A stretch of 64,000 nucleotides of DNA from Polyangium sp. y55x31 (GTDB taxonomy: Bacteria; Myxococcota_A; Polyangia; Polyangiales; Polyangiaceae), in assembly GCF_029946505.1 (NCBI RefSeq), contig NZ_JARZHG010000045.1, forward strand, positions 25,843 through 89,842, written 5' to 3'. A program made the translations under genes and the position numbers. Positions 1-9,266 of the stretch are shown here, one piece after another (positions within the stretch are counted from its first letter, which is position 1; each line of letters opens with the position of its first letter). A model generated the notes under the pieces. That model worked only from the letters and a program-made list of their open reading frames with translations, had not been told where the DNA came from and ran no database searches.

Positions 1-1314
1 GTGATCCCGCATGGCGCGCAGCACGCCGAGCGCGAGCTCCGGCCGGAATGGCTCGTGCACCGCCGCGACGGCGGCCCGCGGCAGATAGAGCGCCTCCGGC
101 GCGGCGCGCGCCGCCCACGGAATGAGCGTGTAGAGCCAGGTCAATGCATTCGCGAGCCCCGCCGATCCACGCAGATAACACTGGAACGTGTTCGCCGCGA
201 CCGCGCAGGCGAGATCCTCGGGGACGTCCTCCGCCCGCTCGTATCGGAGGGGGCCCGCGGGCCTCGATTTCATGATCCCGACCCAGAGGTGCGCGCCGAA
301 ATCCCGCACGCAGGCCTGCCGATCCTCCGGCGCGTCGCGCTCCATCTCTGCGATGGTGCGGGCGATCTTTCGTATCGCGCGCGTGACCTTGCCGTGCTCC
401 GTGTCTCTCCACTTCTCCGGGATGTCCGCGCCGAGCGCCTTCTCCGCCTCGGCGCGGAGCCGCGCGTGGCGCATGCCAATCGCGAGGATCCCGAGCGCGC
501 TGTCGATGTTCTGCAGCTCGCTCTCCGCGTCCTGGTAAAACCGTTTGTACAGGCCGAGCAGGGGTTTGCCGATGCGGGCCGTGGCCCAGGCGCCGCGGAG
601 CGCGAAGGGCAAGAACCCTTGCCGCGTGGCGGGCCAGGAGAACGTGGTGGTCTCGCCGAGCAGCTCGAGGAAGCCCGGGGGAAAGGTCTCGCGGCCGTCG
701 AGGGTCGCGAGGACGGCGAAATGGCCCATGGCCCAGAGCGTCCGCCAGTACGCATAAAGCGCGTCGTCGTAGACGGGCCTCGGCTTGTCGGTCTTGCGCA
801 AGAGCGGCAGGAGCGTGGTCTTGCGCGCGTCGTCGAGCTCGGATGCGGCGTGGAGGTAGAGGCGCAAGAACTCGAAGGCGTACAGCGGCTGGAGCGCCGA
901 GATCGCGACGAACTCTTCACGCGAGAGCTCGTCGGCGGCCTCGTAGATTCGCCGCAGCAAGCTCCGGACGCCTTTCCCCCCGGCGAGCGCCTTCGCGGAC
1001 TCCAGGCGTTCGCGCAGCTCCTCGGCCTTGGCAGAGAACCCGTCGATCTGCCCGCGCGTGACGACGGGCAGGTTCGAGACCTTCATGCCTTCGCCGAGGC
1101 ACGTGACGAAGCGCCCGCCGCGCGTGACGATCAGGAAGGGACCCTCTTCGGGGTGATCGAGCGAGAGCGCGACGCGCTCGGCGTTCTCGGGCACGCGGGC
1201 CCGGTCGAAGATGTACCGGAGGAGGCTCTCGTCGCGGTAGAGCGAGAGCGCGAGCTCGACGTGCGGGAGCGAGACGCGATCGAGCCGGGACAAGAAGTGG
1301 TGCGCGTGCCCCAT
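1..1314 (-). CDS. Unknown protein, 3' end beyond the window
   Basis: The minus strand is open for 438 codons from an ATG at 1314 to the window edge, so the C-terminus is missing. The protein begins MGHAHHFLSRLDRVSLPHVE and has normal high-GC codon use with mostly G/C third positions. It is rich in Leu, Ala and charged residues, reads as mainly helical, and shows no signal peptide or clear membrane segment. I recognise no family. The opposite strand is also open across this stretch, but its translation is Arg-rich and low in complexity, as expected for an antisense shadow. A divergent secreted-protein gene begins at 1492, leaving a 177-bp shared upstream region that contains an A9 run near 1371-1379. 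Confidence 0.75.
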   Translation of the reverse strand, partial: MGHAHHFLSRLDRVSLPHVELALSLYRDESLLRYIFDRARVPENAERVALSLDHPEEGPFLIVTRGGRFVTCLGEGMKVSNLPVVTRGQIDGFSAKAEELRERLESAKALAGGKGVRSLLRRIYEAADELSREEFVAISALQPLYAFEFLRLYLHAASELDDARKTTLLPLLRKTDKPRPVYDDALYAYWRTLWAMGHFAVLATLDGRETFPPGFLELLGETTTFSWPATRQGFLPFALRGAWATARIGKPLLGLYKRFYQDAESELQNIDSALGILAIGMRHARLRAEAEKALGADIPEKWRDTEHGKVTRAIRKIARTIAEMERDAPEDRQACVRDFGAHLWVGIMKSRPAGPLRYERAEDVPEDLACAVAANTFQCYLRGSAGLANALTWLYTLIPWAARAAPEALYLPRAAVAAVHEPFRPELALGVLRAMRDH

Positions 1315-1491
1315 CGTGGCGATGGAAGAGCAAGCACGCCCCCGACGCAACGAGGCTCTCGGGGGCCGCGAAAAAAAAACGCGCGAGGCATGTCGGGTCG
1401 GGGCCTCGTCTTGCGGACGAAGGGCGGAACGGCTCTCCGGCGCGCTCAGGGTGAGCGCTCCCGAGGGCTTTCACGCACCCCGGAGACGACC

Positions 1492-2331
1492 ATGCAGCCC
1501 GAGATCCTGAAGACCTTCGCCCGCCTCGCCCCCTTCGCCGCCCTCCTCGCCGCGCCGGCGCCCGCCGCCGCCGCGCCCTCCTGCAGCGGCCCTGTCTGCC
1601 AGGACGCCGCGGGCTGGAGCGACGGCGGCTTCGGCGCCTCGTACACGTTCTGGACCGGCCTGCAGACGAAAAAGAACTTCCCGACGGATGCGAGCTACGG
1701 CGCCGATTACCTCAAGATGGGCGCCGACCTCCACGCCACGGCCAAGGCCTTCGGCGTGAGCAAGCCAATCGTCGACGCGTACGCGCTCATGTACAACAAC
1801 AACGGCGTGAGCTCGGGCGGCGTCCATGTAGCCGCCGTCGGCGTCGTCCTGTATTCGGCCTCGATCACGAACGCCATCCCCTTCGGCGTGAGCCGGACCT
1901 TCTTCAAGGCCGACGAGGACATCAGCCTGCTCGGCGTCCACATCGACCTCGACGGCAAGGTGGGCGGCGAGCTCGGCGTCGACGTGACCCCCAGCATCAC
2001 GAGCTCGTACATGAGCCTGATTGCCGAGCCCTACGCGAGGGCTTATGCGGACGCGGACGCGGACGTGGGCGCGGCCTGCGCCAGCGTCGCCGTGAAAGGC
2101 TCGCTCACGGCGCTCGATCTCCACGTGCCGGCCGTCATCACGGCCACGTACCCGCAAGACAATTCGATGTCCGTGCTCATGTCCCTCGATTACAGCCTGC
2201 ATTCCCTGGACGGCAAGCTCAAGGTCGAGCTCGAATACTGCATGGACTCCGACAGCAAGACGCTCGTGAATTTCGACGGCTTCACCGCCGGAGGCCAGCT
2301 CTTCGCGAAATGGGGCAACATTTCCTGGTGA
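1492..2331 (+). CDS. Secreted protein of unknown function
   Basis: This 279-residue protein starts at ATG 1492. The N-terminus (MQPEILKTFARLAPFAALLA, then a run of Ala and Pro) is a Sec signal peptide ending near AAAAPS. The mature part begins with a Cys pair (SCSGPVCQ) and is rich in Gly, Ser, Asp, Ala and Tyr, with alternating hydrophobic stretches typical of an extracellular beta-rich fold. A short DADADAD tract lies near residue 190. Two further Cys residues are present (GAACAS and EYCMDS), so two disulfides are possible. I recognise no catalytic motif. The frame stays open far upstream, but only the part after 1492 has protein-like composition and a signal sequence. Confidence 0.8.
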   Translation: MQPEILKTFARLAPFAALLAAPAPAAAAPSCSGPVCQDAAGWSDGGFGASYTFWTGLQTKKNFPTDASYGADYLKMGADLHATAKAFGVSKPIVDAYALMYNNNGVSSGGVHVAAVGVVLYSASITNAIPFGVSRTFFKADEDISLLGVHIDLDGKVGGELGVDVTPSITSSYMSLIAEPYARAYADADADVGAACASVAVKGSLTALDLHVPAVITATYPQDNSMSVLMSLDYSLHSLDGKLKVELEYCMDSDSKTLVNFDGFTAGGQLFAKWGNISW

Positions 2332-2375
2332 TCCTCCCGCCCTGACGAACCCGACACGCACGCTGGAGGAGTCCC

Positions 2376-4100
2376 ATGAAGCGACGCTTTTCCCCACTCG
2401 CCGCCCTTCCGCTGCTCGCGACCGCCCTGCTCGGAGGAGGTGCCCTCCTCCAGCGCGCGTGCGCTCCCAGCGCCGTTTCGCCCGCCGCCGCCGCGACGGC
2501 CGCCGAGGCGTCGATCGCGCCCTCGGCGCGCGCCGAGGCCTCGGAGCGGCGCGTCTATGCCGTGACGCTCGCCCAGCACGTCACGGTCGGCGGAGAGACG
2601 TTCGTCGAGACGCACCTCGAAGGCCGCATTTCGTTCTTGCCGATCCCCGGCACGAACCTCTGCGAGGCGCGCCTCGTCGATCCGTCGCTCGAGGTGTCGG
2701 GCGGCGAGGCGCCGAGGGGGGCCGATCTGCGCCGCCCGATCCTGCTCGCCTACGACGCGGAGGGCCGGCTCGAAGGCGTGCGCTTCGATACGCGGACCGA
2801 CGAGGCGAGCCGCCTGCTCTTGACGAGCCTCGTCTCGGCGACGCAATACACGCGCGACAAAGGCCTGACCTGGTCCGCGGACGAGGTCGACGGCTCGGGC
2901 ACCTACCGCGCCGATTACGAGCGAAAAGGCGAGCGCACGGTCGAGCGGCACAAGCGAGGCTACGTGCGCATGCACGAGGGCCTGACGCCCCTCGTGGCCG
3001 AGGGGGAGCTGCGTATCGTCGTGGATGGAGAGAATGGTATCGAGTCCGCGACGGCCCACGAGGCGACCCGCACGTCTCGGAAGACCGCGCTCGGGGACGT
3101 CGCGGGCGAGCTCCGGGTCTCGCTGCGCCTCGTCGATCGCGCAAAGGCTACGCGCGCCGAGCTCTCCGCCGCGCGCGCCCTCGCAGGCGCCTACGAGGAA
3201 CCGAACATGGTCCCGCCGAAGCGGGATCGCAGCGCGAGCCGGCGTGAAATGGACGAGCGGCGCGCGGCAGGCCACGACCTCGACGAGCTCCGCGCCGCGT
3301 TCGCGGAGACGGACGGGCAGCCGAGGGACGAGGTCGGGCAGCGGCGCGCGACGCTCATCCACACGGCCGGCGCCCTGTTCCGCGTGCGGCCCGAGGAGGC
3401 GTTCGAAGCGGGCAAACGGCTCGCAGCGAGCGGCGTGACGGACGCCGAGGCGAACTTCCTCGCCGGCGGCCTCGCCGCGGCGGGCACCGAGGAGGCGGCG
3501 GACGCACTCGCGGACGCGCTCACGAGCCCGGAGGCGTCGATCGAGGCGCGCCGGCACTCCGCCGTGAGCCTCGCGATGATGCCCGTCGCCGACGAACACA
3601 CCGTCGCCGCGCTCTCGAAGGGTGCCGCCGGCGACGATGAAACCCTGCGCAACCTGAGCACGATGGCGCTCGGCGCCGCGGGGCGCTCGCTCGCGGCGAG
3701 CGGCGACGTCGGCGAAGGGCTCGATCCGGTGGCCGACTTGCTCGCGCGGTATGCGAGCGCGACGGACGACGTCGAGCGCGACATGTTCCTCGCGGCGCTC
3801 GGAAACAGCGGCGATCCGCGGACCTTCGAGGTGATCCGCGGGGCGCTCGCGTCTCCCCGGCTCGCGCCGACGGCGGCCTACGCATTGCGGTTCATCGCAA
3901 TGCCGGCGGTCGACACGCTGCTGCATACCCTCGCGACCACATCGCCGGATCCCGAGGTACGTCAGGCCACGTATCGCGCGGCATTCTTCCGGGACACGAC
4001 CGTGTGGTTGCCCTGGCTCGAGTCCGCGCTCGCCAAGGAAAAAGACAACCAGGTCCTCGAAGCGATCCGGGCTGTGATCGTGCACATGGCCTCGCCGTGA
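2376..4100 (+). CDS. Exported HEAT-repeat protein, vitellogenin-N-like
   Basis: This 574-residue protein has an N-terminal hydrophobic segment (about residues 5-26) that is a signal peptide or anchor; the Cys at 29 is not in a convincing lipobox. Residues of about 55-270 look beta-rich (RVYAVTLAQHVTVGG, LEGRISFLPIPGTNLCEARL), a pattern resembling the N-terminal barrel of vitellogenin-type lipid-transfer proteins. Residues of about 300-574 are helical repeats of HEAT type (EARRHSAVSLAMMP, DPRTFEVIRGALASP, DPEVRQATYRAAFF). The vitellogenin similarity is my inference from layout and is weak; the HEAT part is clearer. RBS-like GGAGGA lies just before ATG 2376. It precedes the ECF sigma gene on the same strand by 88 bp. 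Confidence 0.75.
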   Translation: MKRRFSPLAALPLLATALLGGGALLQRACAPSAVSPAAAATAAEASIAPSARAEASERRVYAVTLAQHVTVGGETFVETHLEGRISFLPIPGTNLCEARLVDPSLEVSGGEAPRGADLRRPILLAYDAEGRLEGVRFDTRTDEASRLLLTSLVSATQYTRDKGLTWSADEVDGSGTYRADYERKGERTVERHKRGYVRMHEGLTPLVAEGELRIVVDGENGIESATAHEATRTSRKTALGDVAGELRVSLRLVDRAKATRAELSAARALAGAYEEPNMVPPKRDRSASRREMDERRAAGHDLDELRAAFAETDGQPRDEVGQRRATLIHTAGALFRVRPEEAFEAGKRLAASGVTDAEANFLAGGLAAAGTEEAADALADALTSPEASIEARRHSAVSLAMMPVADEHTVAALSKGAAGDDETLRNLSTMALGAAGRSLAASGDVGEGLDPVADLLARYASATDDVERDMFLAALGNSGDPRTFEVIRGALASPRLAPTAAYALRFIAMPAVDTLLHTLATTSPDPEVRQATYRAAFFRDTTVWLPWLESALAKEKDNQVLEAIRAVIVHMASP

Positions 4101-4188
4101 AGGTTTTCGCGAGGGCGAATGCCGAGGGGCGCGCCACTGCTACGCTCTTTACACTCGCGCGCGAATCCCGTGATGATGGCCCCTTGCC

Positions 4189-4761
4189 ATGCACCACGAG
4201 GTCACGCGGATCATTGCCGAGATTGCTGCGGGGCGGGACCAGGCGACCCAGGAGCTCTTGCCCCTCGTCTATCAAGAGCTGCGCCGCATCGCGGCGGCGC
4301 AGATGGCGCGCCTCCGGCCGGGCGATACGCTGCAGCCGACGGCGCTCGTGCACGAGGCGTATCTGAAGCTCGTGGGATCGCCGGGGCCCGGCTGGAACGG
4401 GCGGGGGCATTTTTTCGCCGCGGCGGCGCAGGCGATGCGCGAGATCATCGTGGATCACGTGCGCAGAAAGGTCGCGGCGAAGCGCGGCGGCGGACAGCGG
4501 GCCGAGCCCCTCGACGTGGAAATCGCCGTCGACGCGGAGCTCCTCGGGATCGAGGACGTGCTCTCGATCAATGCAGCGCTCGCGCGCCTGGAGGCCGAGC
4601 ATCCCCGAAAAGCGCAGGTCGTCGTCATGCGGTTTTTCGGGGGATTGCAGGACCAGGAGATCGCGGAGGCGCTCGGCGTCACGACGCGCACCGTGGAGCG
4701 GGAGTGGCGCTTCGCCCGGGCCTATTTGCACGACGTGCTCTCCCGCGGAGCGTATACGTGA
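4189..4761 (+). CDS. ECF-type RNA polymerase sigma factor
   Basis: This 190-residue protein has region 2 (about residues 1-100: QELLPLVYQELRRIAAAQM, LQPTALVHEAYLKLVG) and region 4 (about 115-185: LEAEHPRKAQVVVMRFFGGL, then the helix-turn-helix DQEIAEALGVTTRTVEREWR). LQPTALVHEAYLKL and the RGHFFAAAAQAMREIIVDHVR block are hallmarks of the ECF group described as TIGR02999, whose members usually neighbour Ser/Thr kinases, as here. There is no separate anti-sigma factor. The stop overlaps the next start by 4 bp (GTGA at 4758-4761), so kinase translation is probably coupled. The targets are unknown. Confidence 0.95.
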   Translation: MHHEVTRIIAEIAAGRDQATQELLPLVYQELRRIAAAQMARLRPGDTLQPTALVHEAYLKLVGSPGPGWNGRGHFFAAAAQAMREIIVDHVRRKVAAKRGGGQRAEPLDVEIAVDAELLGIEDVLSINAALARLEAEHPRKAQVVVMRFFGGLQDQEIAEALGVTTRTVEREWRFARAYLHDVLSRGAYT

Positions 4762-6413
4762 CGACGGAGAGGCCGGATCCGCGGCGTGTCGAGGCGATCT
4801 TCGACGCCGTCGTCGATCTCGGACCCGAGGAGGCGCAGTTCCGGCTCGACGCCGCATGCGAGGGCGATAGGGCCCTGCGCGCGGCCGTGGATCGGCTCCT
4901 CGAGCACGATCGAAGGGCCGACCGTGATTTCCTCGCGCCGCGCCCCGCGCTGCTCTCCGCGGCGCTGCGCGAGCTGCCCATGCAGGCCGACGGGGCCGAG
5001 CGGCCCTCCGCGGCCTTCCCCGATGCGCCCCCGGTCGCGGCGCGCATCGGTCGGTTCGCCGTGGTGCGAAAGCTCGGCGAGGGGACGATGGGCGTCGTTT
5101 ACATGGGGTACGACGAAATGCTCGATCGTCGCGTGGCCATCAAGCTCTTGCGCCCGAGCGTGGCCGGCGTGGGGTGGCTCCTCCGTGAAGGCCAGGCCCT
5201 CGGCCGCCTCGCGCACCCGAACGTGGTCGCGATTCACGAGGCCGGCGAGCACGAGGGCCGCGTGTACCTGGCCATGGAGTTCGTCGAGGGCCCCACGCTG
5301 CGCGCGCACCTCGCCGAGCGCCCTCGCCCCTTTCCCGAGGTGCTGAGCCTCTTCCTCTGCGCCGCGCGGGGCCTCGCCGCCGTGCACGACGCGGGCCTCG
5401 TGCACCGCGATTTCAAGCCCGAGAACGTGCTCGTCGGCAAGGACGGGCGTCCGCGGATCGTCGATTTCGGAATGGCGGCGCTCGCCCGACGTGACGCCGG
5501 GACGAACGGCGAGGCGGGACGCGACGCCGCGCCCCCCAGCCGTCGGCCCGGGGCGCTCGACGTGTCGATTTTGCCGCGCGGCGCGATTGCCGGGACGCCG
5601 GCGTTCATGGCGCCGGAGCAGCTCCGCGGGGAGCGCGCGACGGCGGCGAGTGATCAATGGAGCTTCTGCGCGGCGCTTTATCACGCGGCGTATGGCGTCC
5701 CGCCGTACTCCCTCGACGGAGATTTCGTCGCGCTCTCGCGCCGCGTCCTCGCGGCTGCGCCGGAGATCCCGGCGCAGCGCGGGAGAGCGCCGGCATGGCT
5801 CGGGCCCATTCTCCTCTCGGGTTTGGCGAAGGATCCCGCGGCGCGATTCCCCTCGATGCACGCCCTGCTCGCGGCGATCGAGGCGCATTTGCCGCGGGAT
5901 CCGGAGAGCGACCGCCGCGTGATCCGGCGCGAGCTCGTGACCTTGCGCGTGGCGCTCCTCGGCGTCGTGGTCGTGACCTCGGGCCTTGCGTTTCGCCGGC
6001 TCTTCCGCGCCGAGGTGACCCTCGAGCTCGTCATTCTGGTCAATTGCGCAGCTCTCCTGCTGGTCCTCACCGTCATCGTGGTGCGGTGGCGAAGGCTCTC
6101 CCAGAACCGGATGGGGCGGCGGGCCGCGGGGATCGTCGCCGGGGTGGAGGCCGTGATGCTCGTGCACCGGCTCATCGGGATACGCCTCGGGACGCCGCTC
6201 GATCACGTCCTCGTGAACGATCTCGTCCTCCTCGCGACGGTTCTCGGGACGCTCGCATGGACCGACCGGCGGCGGATCGCGCTGCCCGCGGCGATCGCAA
6301 TGGCAGGGGCGCTCCTCGGGCTCTTCCTCCCGAGCGCCGCGACCTTGATCCATCTCGCAGCAGGCACCCTCGTTCTCCTGCTTTTGATTGCGGACGTGAT
6401 GCGCGAGCGGTAA
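4758..6413 (+). CDS. Membrane Ser/Thr protein kinase, sigma-coupled
   Basis: This 551-residue protein starts at GTG 4758 and overlaps the sigma stop. Residues of about 8-60 form a helical module (RRVEAIFDAVVDLGPEEAQF, DAACEGDRALRAAVDRLLEH) seen in many bacterial kinases encoded beside ECF sigma factors. The kinase domain spans about 98-390. It has the Gly loop GEGTMG at 107-112, Lys in VAIK at 129, HRDFKPEN from 216 and DFG at 236-238, so all catalytic residues are present. GTPAFMAPEQ marks the activation-segment end. The C-terminus carries four to six hydrophobic helices and no extracellular sensor domain. It probably phosphorylates the adjacent sigma factor; this is an inference from gene order and the family pattern. 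Confidence 0.93.
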   Translation: MTTERPDPRRVEAIFDAVVDLGPEEAQFRLDAACEGDRALRAAVDRLLEHDRRADRDFLAPRPALLSAALRELPMQADGAERPSAAFPDAPPVAARIGRFAVVRKLGEGTMGVVYMGYDEMLDRRVAIKLLRPSVAGVGWLLREGQALGRLAHPNVVAIHEAGEHEGRVYLAMEFVEGPTLRAHLAERPRPFPEVLSLFLCAARGLAAVHDAGLVHRDFKPENVLVGKDGRPRIVDFGMAALARRDAGTNGEAGRDAAPPSRRPGALDVSILPRGAIAGTPAFMAPEQLRGERATAASDQWSFCAALYHAAYGVPPYSLDGDFVALSRRVLAAAPEIPAQRGRAPAWLGPILLSGLAKDPAARFPSMHALLAAIEAHLPRDPESDRRVIRRELVTLRVALLGVVVVTSGLAFRRLFRAEVTLELVILVNCAALLLVLTVIVVRWRRLSQNRMGRRAAGIVAGVEAVMLVHRLIGIRLGTPLDHVLVNDLVLLATVLGTLAWTDRRRIALPAAIAMAGALLGLFLPSAATLIHLAAGTLVLLLLIADVMRER

Positions 6414-6501
6414 CCGATGGCGCGCCCCCGCGCACGTTCCCGCGCGGCGGAAGACGAGCCTTCCGGATTGCATCTTCCGGCGGTAACGGTTATGTGGAGC
6501 C

Positions 6502-8370
6502 GTGTTTCAGCGCCGCGCCATCGGCCTTGTCTTTTTCCTCCTCGGCTGCTCCGCATCGCCGCCTCCTCCGCCGCCGAAGACCACCCCTCCGCCCCCGGTC
6601 GTCGTCACGCCTGCGCCTACGGAGACGGCGACCCCTGCGGCGGCGAAGACGCCGCGCGCCGACCAGATCGAGCCCTTGCTCGAGGCATTGCGGCGCGCCG
6701 AGCATCCCGAGTGGTCTCGCCTGGTCGACGAGATCGGCGAGCGATTCGGCGGACCGGGCCTCGTCCGCGCGCTCGACGCCGTCGCGGCGACGCCGCCGGA
6801 GACGACGTATTTCCAGACGAAGTACATCATGGATGTGCTTCGCACGGCCTCCGACCCGCGCGGCGCCGATCCGCTCGTCGCCTGGGTCGAGGCGACGAAA
6901 CCCTCGATGCACTGGCAAGGCGTGGTCGGCGCGCAGCTCGCGGAGATCGGCGACCTCCGGGCCGCGCGTTTGCTCGGCGAGCGCATGAAGCACAAGCCGA
7001 CCAATCTTCATGACCAGGAACGCTGGTGGGAGGCGGATCAGAACGGTCACCTCTCCGGCAACGATTTGCAGCGCATCAGTGCGGCGCGCCTCCTGGGTGA
7101 CCTCGCGGCCATGCACCCGGACAAGGTCGACGAGATCCGCGCGGCCGTCGAGGACGCCGTCATCGCGTGGGTCCGTGAGACGCGGGAGCCGCATTTTTAT
7201 GGAATGCAGGCCCTCGCGGCGATTCGATCCGTCAGGGGACTCGGCCTCCTTCGCGGCTGGGCATTCCCGAAGACGCCGCTCCCGGCGAGAGGGGCGTTGC
7301 CGCCCTTTCCCGAGGGACTTCAGCTCGCGCAATCCGCTCTTCGATACATCGGGATGTTCCACGACGAGCCGTCGTTCCCGAAGCTCGTGGCCCAGCTCGA
7401 ACGCAAAAAGGATCCCGCGCTCGACATCACCGAGGACGCGCTGAACAGGGACAACATCGTGATGCTCGGCATGGCGCTGCGAGCAATCGGTTACGGCGCG
7501 TCCGAGGGGCTCTCCCATTTCGCGGATCCGCGCGCGGTGCCGCCCCTCGTGAAGTTCATCGAGGACACGACCTGGCACGAAGAGGCGCGCCACGTGGCTT
7601 GTGAGGCGCTCGCGTGGTGCGCGGACGACGCGACGAGAGCGAGCCTGATTCCGAAGATCAAGGCACAGATCACGAAGGGCGGGCCCAAGGCCGAGTTCAT
7701 CGCCTCTTGTTATGCGGTCGCCTTCTCCGAGCGCTCCGCGGCGGCGAGCGCCATGGATATGGTCGACTTCTTCGAAAGCACGACGCTCGGCAGCGTGCGT
7801 CGCTCCATGGCCTATGGGCTCGGCTCGATCGCGCTCGACCGTGCGGCGCAGACGAAGCTCCAGGCGAAGCTCGACGACAAGGCGCTCCGCGTCGATGCGG
7901 CCCTCGCGCTCCTGCGCGGTGGCTCCGGCCCCATGACGGGGCTGCTCTCGACCATCGACGGCTTCGACGCGCAGGAAAAAGAGCGGATCAAGGACGGCCT
8001 TGCGTATGGCACGAGCGAGATCGCGGACGACGAGCCGACGTTTGCGAGGCTCGTCCGCTTGGCGATACGCGCCGACGAGGCCGCGGACGTGGTGGTGCGC
8101 GGCGAACGGCAGACGTGGGTGCGTGACGCCGTCGCCACGGGGCTCGAAAGCGCCCGGTACGGCAGGAAACCACACGCCGTGACGCGGCCCGTGCTGCGAT
8201 ACCGTCTCTTCCGCGCGGCGCAAACCGACGCGACGAACCGTCGCGGGATCATCGCGCTGCTCGCGCTCCTGAAAGAGCGCGGCGTGCTCCTCGCGCTCGC
8301 CGATATGAAAGGTGATGTGGCCGCGCCGGCGGCGAAGGCGCTCGCGGGGCTCGGAAAAACCATACGCTGA
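6502..8370 (+). CDS. HEAT-repeat lipoprotein
   Basis: This 622-residue protein starts at GTG 6502. A lipoprotein signal ends in the lipobox LLGC (Cys at 16), followed by a Pro/Thr-rich linker of about 35 residues. The rest is repeated helical pairs with HEAT features: GADPLVAWVEATKPSMHWQG, FADPRAVPPLVKFIEDTTWH, RRSMAYGLGSIALD. No enzyme motif is visible. It follows the kinase by 88 bp on the same strand, and another HEAT protein precedes the sigma gene, so the sigma/kinase pair is bracketed by HEAT proteins. It is probably a periplasmic or outer-membrane scaffold; its partner is unknown. Confidence 0.82.
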   Translation: MFQRRAIGLVFFLLGCSASPPPPPPKTTPPPPVVVTPAPTETATPAAAKTPRADQIEPLLEALRRAEHPEWSRLVDEIGERFGGPGLVRALDAVAATPPETTYFQTKYIMDVLRTASDPRGADPLVAWVEATKPSMHWQGVVGAQLAEIGDLRAARLLGERMKHKPTNLHDQERWWEADQNGHLSGNDLQRISAARLLGDLAAMHPDKVDEIRAAVEDAVIAWVRETREPHFYGMQALAAIRSVRGLGLLRGWAFPKTPLPARGALPPFPEGLQLAQSALRYIGMFHDEPSFPKLVAQLERKKDPALDITEDALNRDNIVMLGMALRAIGYGASEGLSHFADPRAVPPLVKFIEDTTWHEEARHVACEALAWCADDATRASLIPKIKAQITKGGPKAEFIASCYAVAFSERSAAASAMDMVDFFESTTLGSVRRSMAYGLGSIALDRAAQTKLQAKLDDKALRVDAALALLRGGSGPMTGLLSTIDGFDAQEKERIKDGLAYGTSEIADDEPTFARLVRLAIRADEAADVVVRGERQTWVRDAVATGLESARYGRKPHAVTRPVLRYRLFRAAQTDATNRRGIIALLALLKERGVLLALADMKGDVAAPAAKALAGLGKTIR

Positions 8371-8424
8371 AGCGCGGGTTCTTCGGCTCTGGAGAGGGTC
8401 GTTGGGGCGTGAGCGCCGGCCTCC

Positions 8425-9183
8425 TCAGCGGATCATGTATCCGCCGTCGATGGCCAGGTGCGTACCCGTCACGTACGACGACCAATCCGACAGCAGGAAC
8501 ACCACCGGCCTCGCCACCTCCTCCGACCGCGCATACCGCTGCATCGGCACGCCCTGCGTGAAGGCGGCGAAGACCTGGTCGCCCTGATTCACGTGGTTCC
8601 AGATCTCCGTCTCCACCGGCCCGGGCAGCACGGCGTTCACGCGGATCCCGGCGGCGGCGTAATCGACCGCCGCGGCTTTCGTCATTCCGACGAGCCCGTG
8701 CTTGGCCGTCGAATACGCGCCGAAGGCCGGCGCTCCGACCAGGCCCAGGATGGACGCGCAGTTGACGATCGCCCCGCCGCCGCTCTTTTGCATGGCGCGG
8801 ATCTCGTGCTGCATGCAGAGCAGCACGGAATCCAGGTTGACATTCATGAGCTTGCGGTATTCCTCCACCGGCACGTCCGCGAGCGCCCCGATCGGCCCGG
8901 GGATCCCCGCGTTGTTGAACGCGCCGTCGAGGCGCTCGAACGCCTGCAGCGTGCGCGCCACCAGCGCCTCGATGTCCGCGGGCACCGAGACGTCCGTGCG
9001 CACGAAGAGCGCCTTCCCGCCCTCGCCGCGGATGCGCGCCGCGAGCGCTTCGCCCTTCTCCTCGCGCCGGCCCGCGAGGACCACCTTCGCCCCCTGGCGC
9101 GCGGCCTCCAGCGCCGTCGCCTCGCCAATGCCCGATGTTGCCCCGGTAATAATGATCACTTTATCTCTGAGAAGCATGCTCAT
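8425..9183 (-). CDS. Short-chain dehydrogenase/reductase
   Basis: This 252-residue classical SDR uses NAD(P)H in an oxidation or reduction of unknown substrate. The cofactor motif TGATSGIG is at 13-20, NNAG at 90-93, and the catalytic Ser 144 with YSTAK (Tyr 157, Lys 161) is intact. The end (SSYVTGTHLAIDGGYMIR) is typical of the family. An ATG at 9183 is followed by a second in-frame ATG at 9177; GGTGG sits 7 nt before the second, so translation may start there. A promoter candidate lies at 9211-9239, and a palindromic composite element is upstream. It converges on the HEAT lipoprotein with 54 bp between stops. Confidence 0.93.
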   Translation of the reverse strand: MSMLLRDKVIIITGATSGIGEATALEAARQGAKVVLAGRREEKGEALAARIRGEGGKALFVRTDVSVPADIEALVARTLQAFERLDGAFNNAGIPGPIGALADVPVEEYRKLMNVNLDSVLLCMQHEIRAMQKSGGGAIVNCASILGLVGAPAFGAYSTAKHGLVGMTKAAAVDYAAAGIRVNAVLPGPVETEIWNHVNQGDQVFAAFTQGVPMQRYARSEEVARPVVFLLSDWSSYVTGTHLAIDGGYMIR

Positions 9184-9210
9184 TCCACCTTTTCTTGCCC
9201 CCGGGGGGGC

Positions 9211-9239
9211 CGCATACTCCGCAGGAGGGGCCAGGTCAA
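9211..9239 (-). promoter_or_regulatory. Candidate promoter of the SDR gene
   Basis: On the minus strand, TTGACC (9239-9234) is followed after 17 nt by TATGCG (9216-9211), about 28 bp before the SDR start. The -35 matches the housekeeping consensus at 5 of 6 positions and the -10 at 3 of 6. It lies between the gene and the palindromic composite, so the element does not interrupt it. It is predicted only. Confidence 0.4.
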
Positions 9240-9266
9240 TGCAATTATTGTCCGAAGCCGGTACGC

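Noticed and set aside
1..2331. Single plus-strand frame joining the first 1.5 kb to the secreted protein
   Set aside because: Only the part from 1492 has a signal peptide and protein-like composition; the earlier part is antisense to a convincing minus-strand gene.
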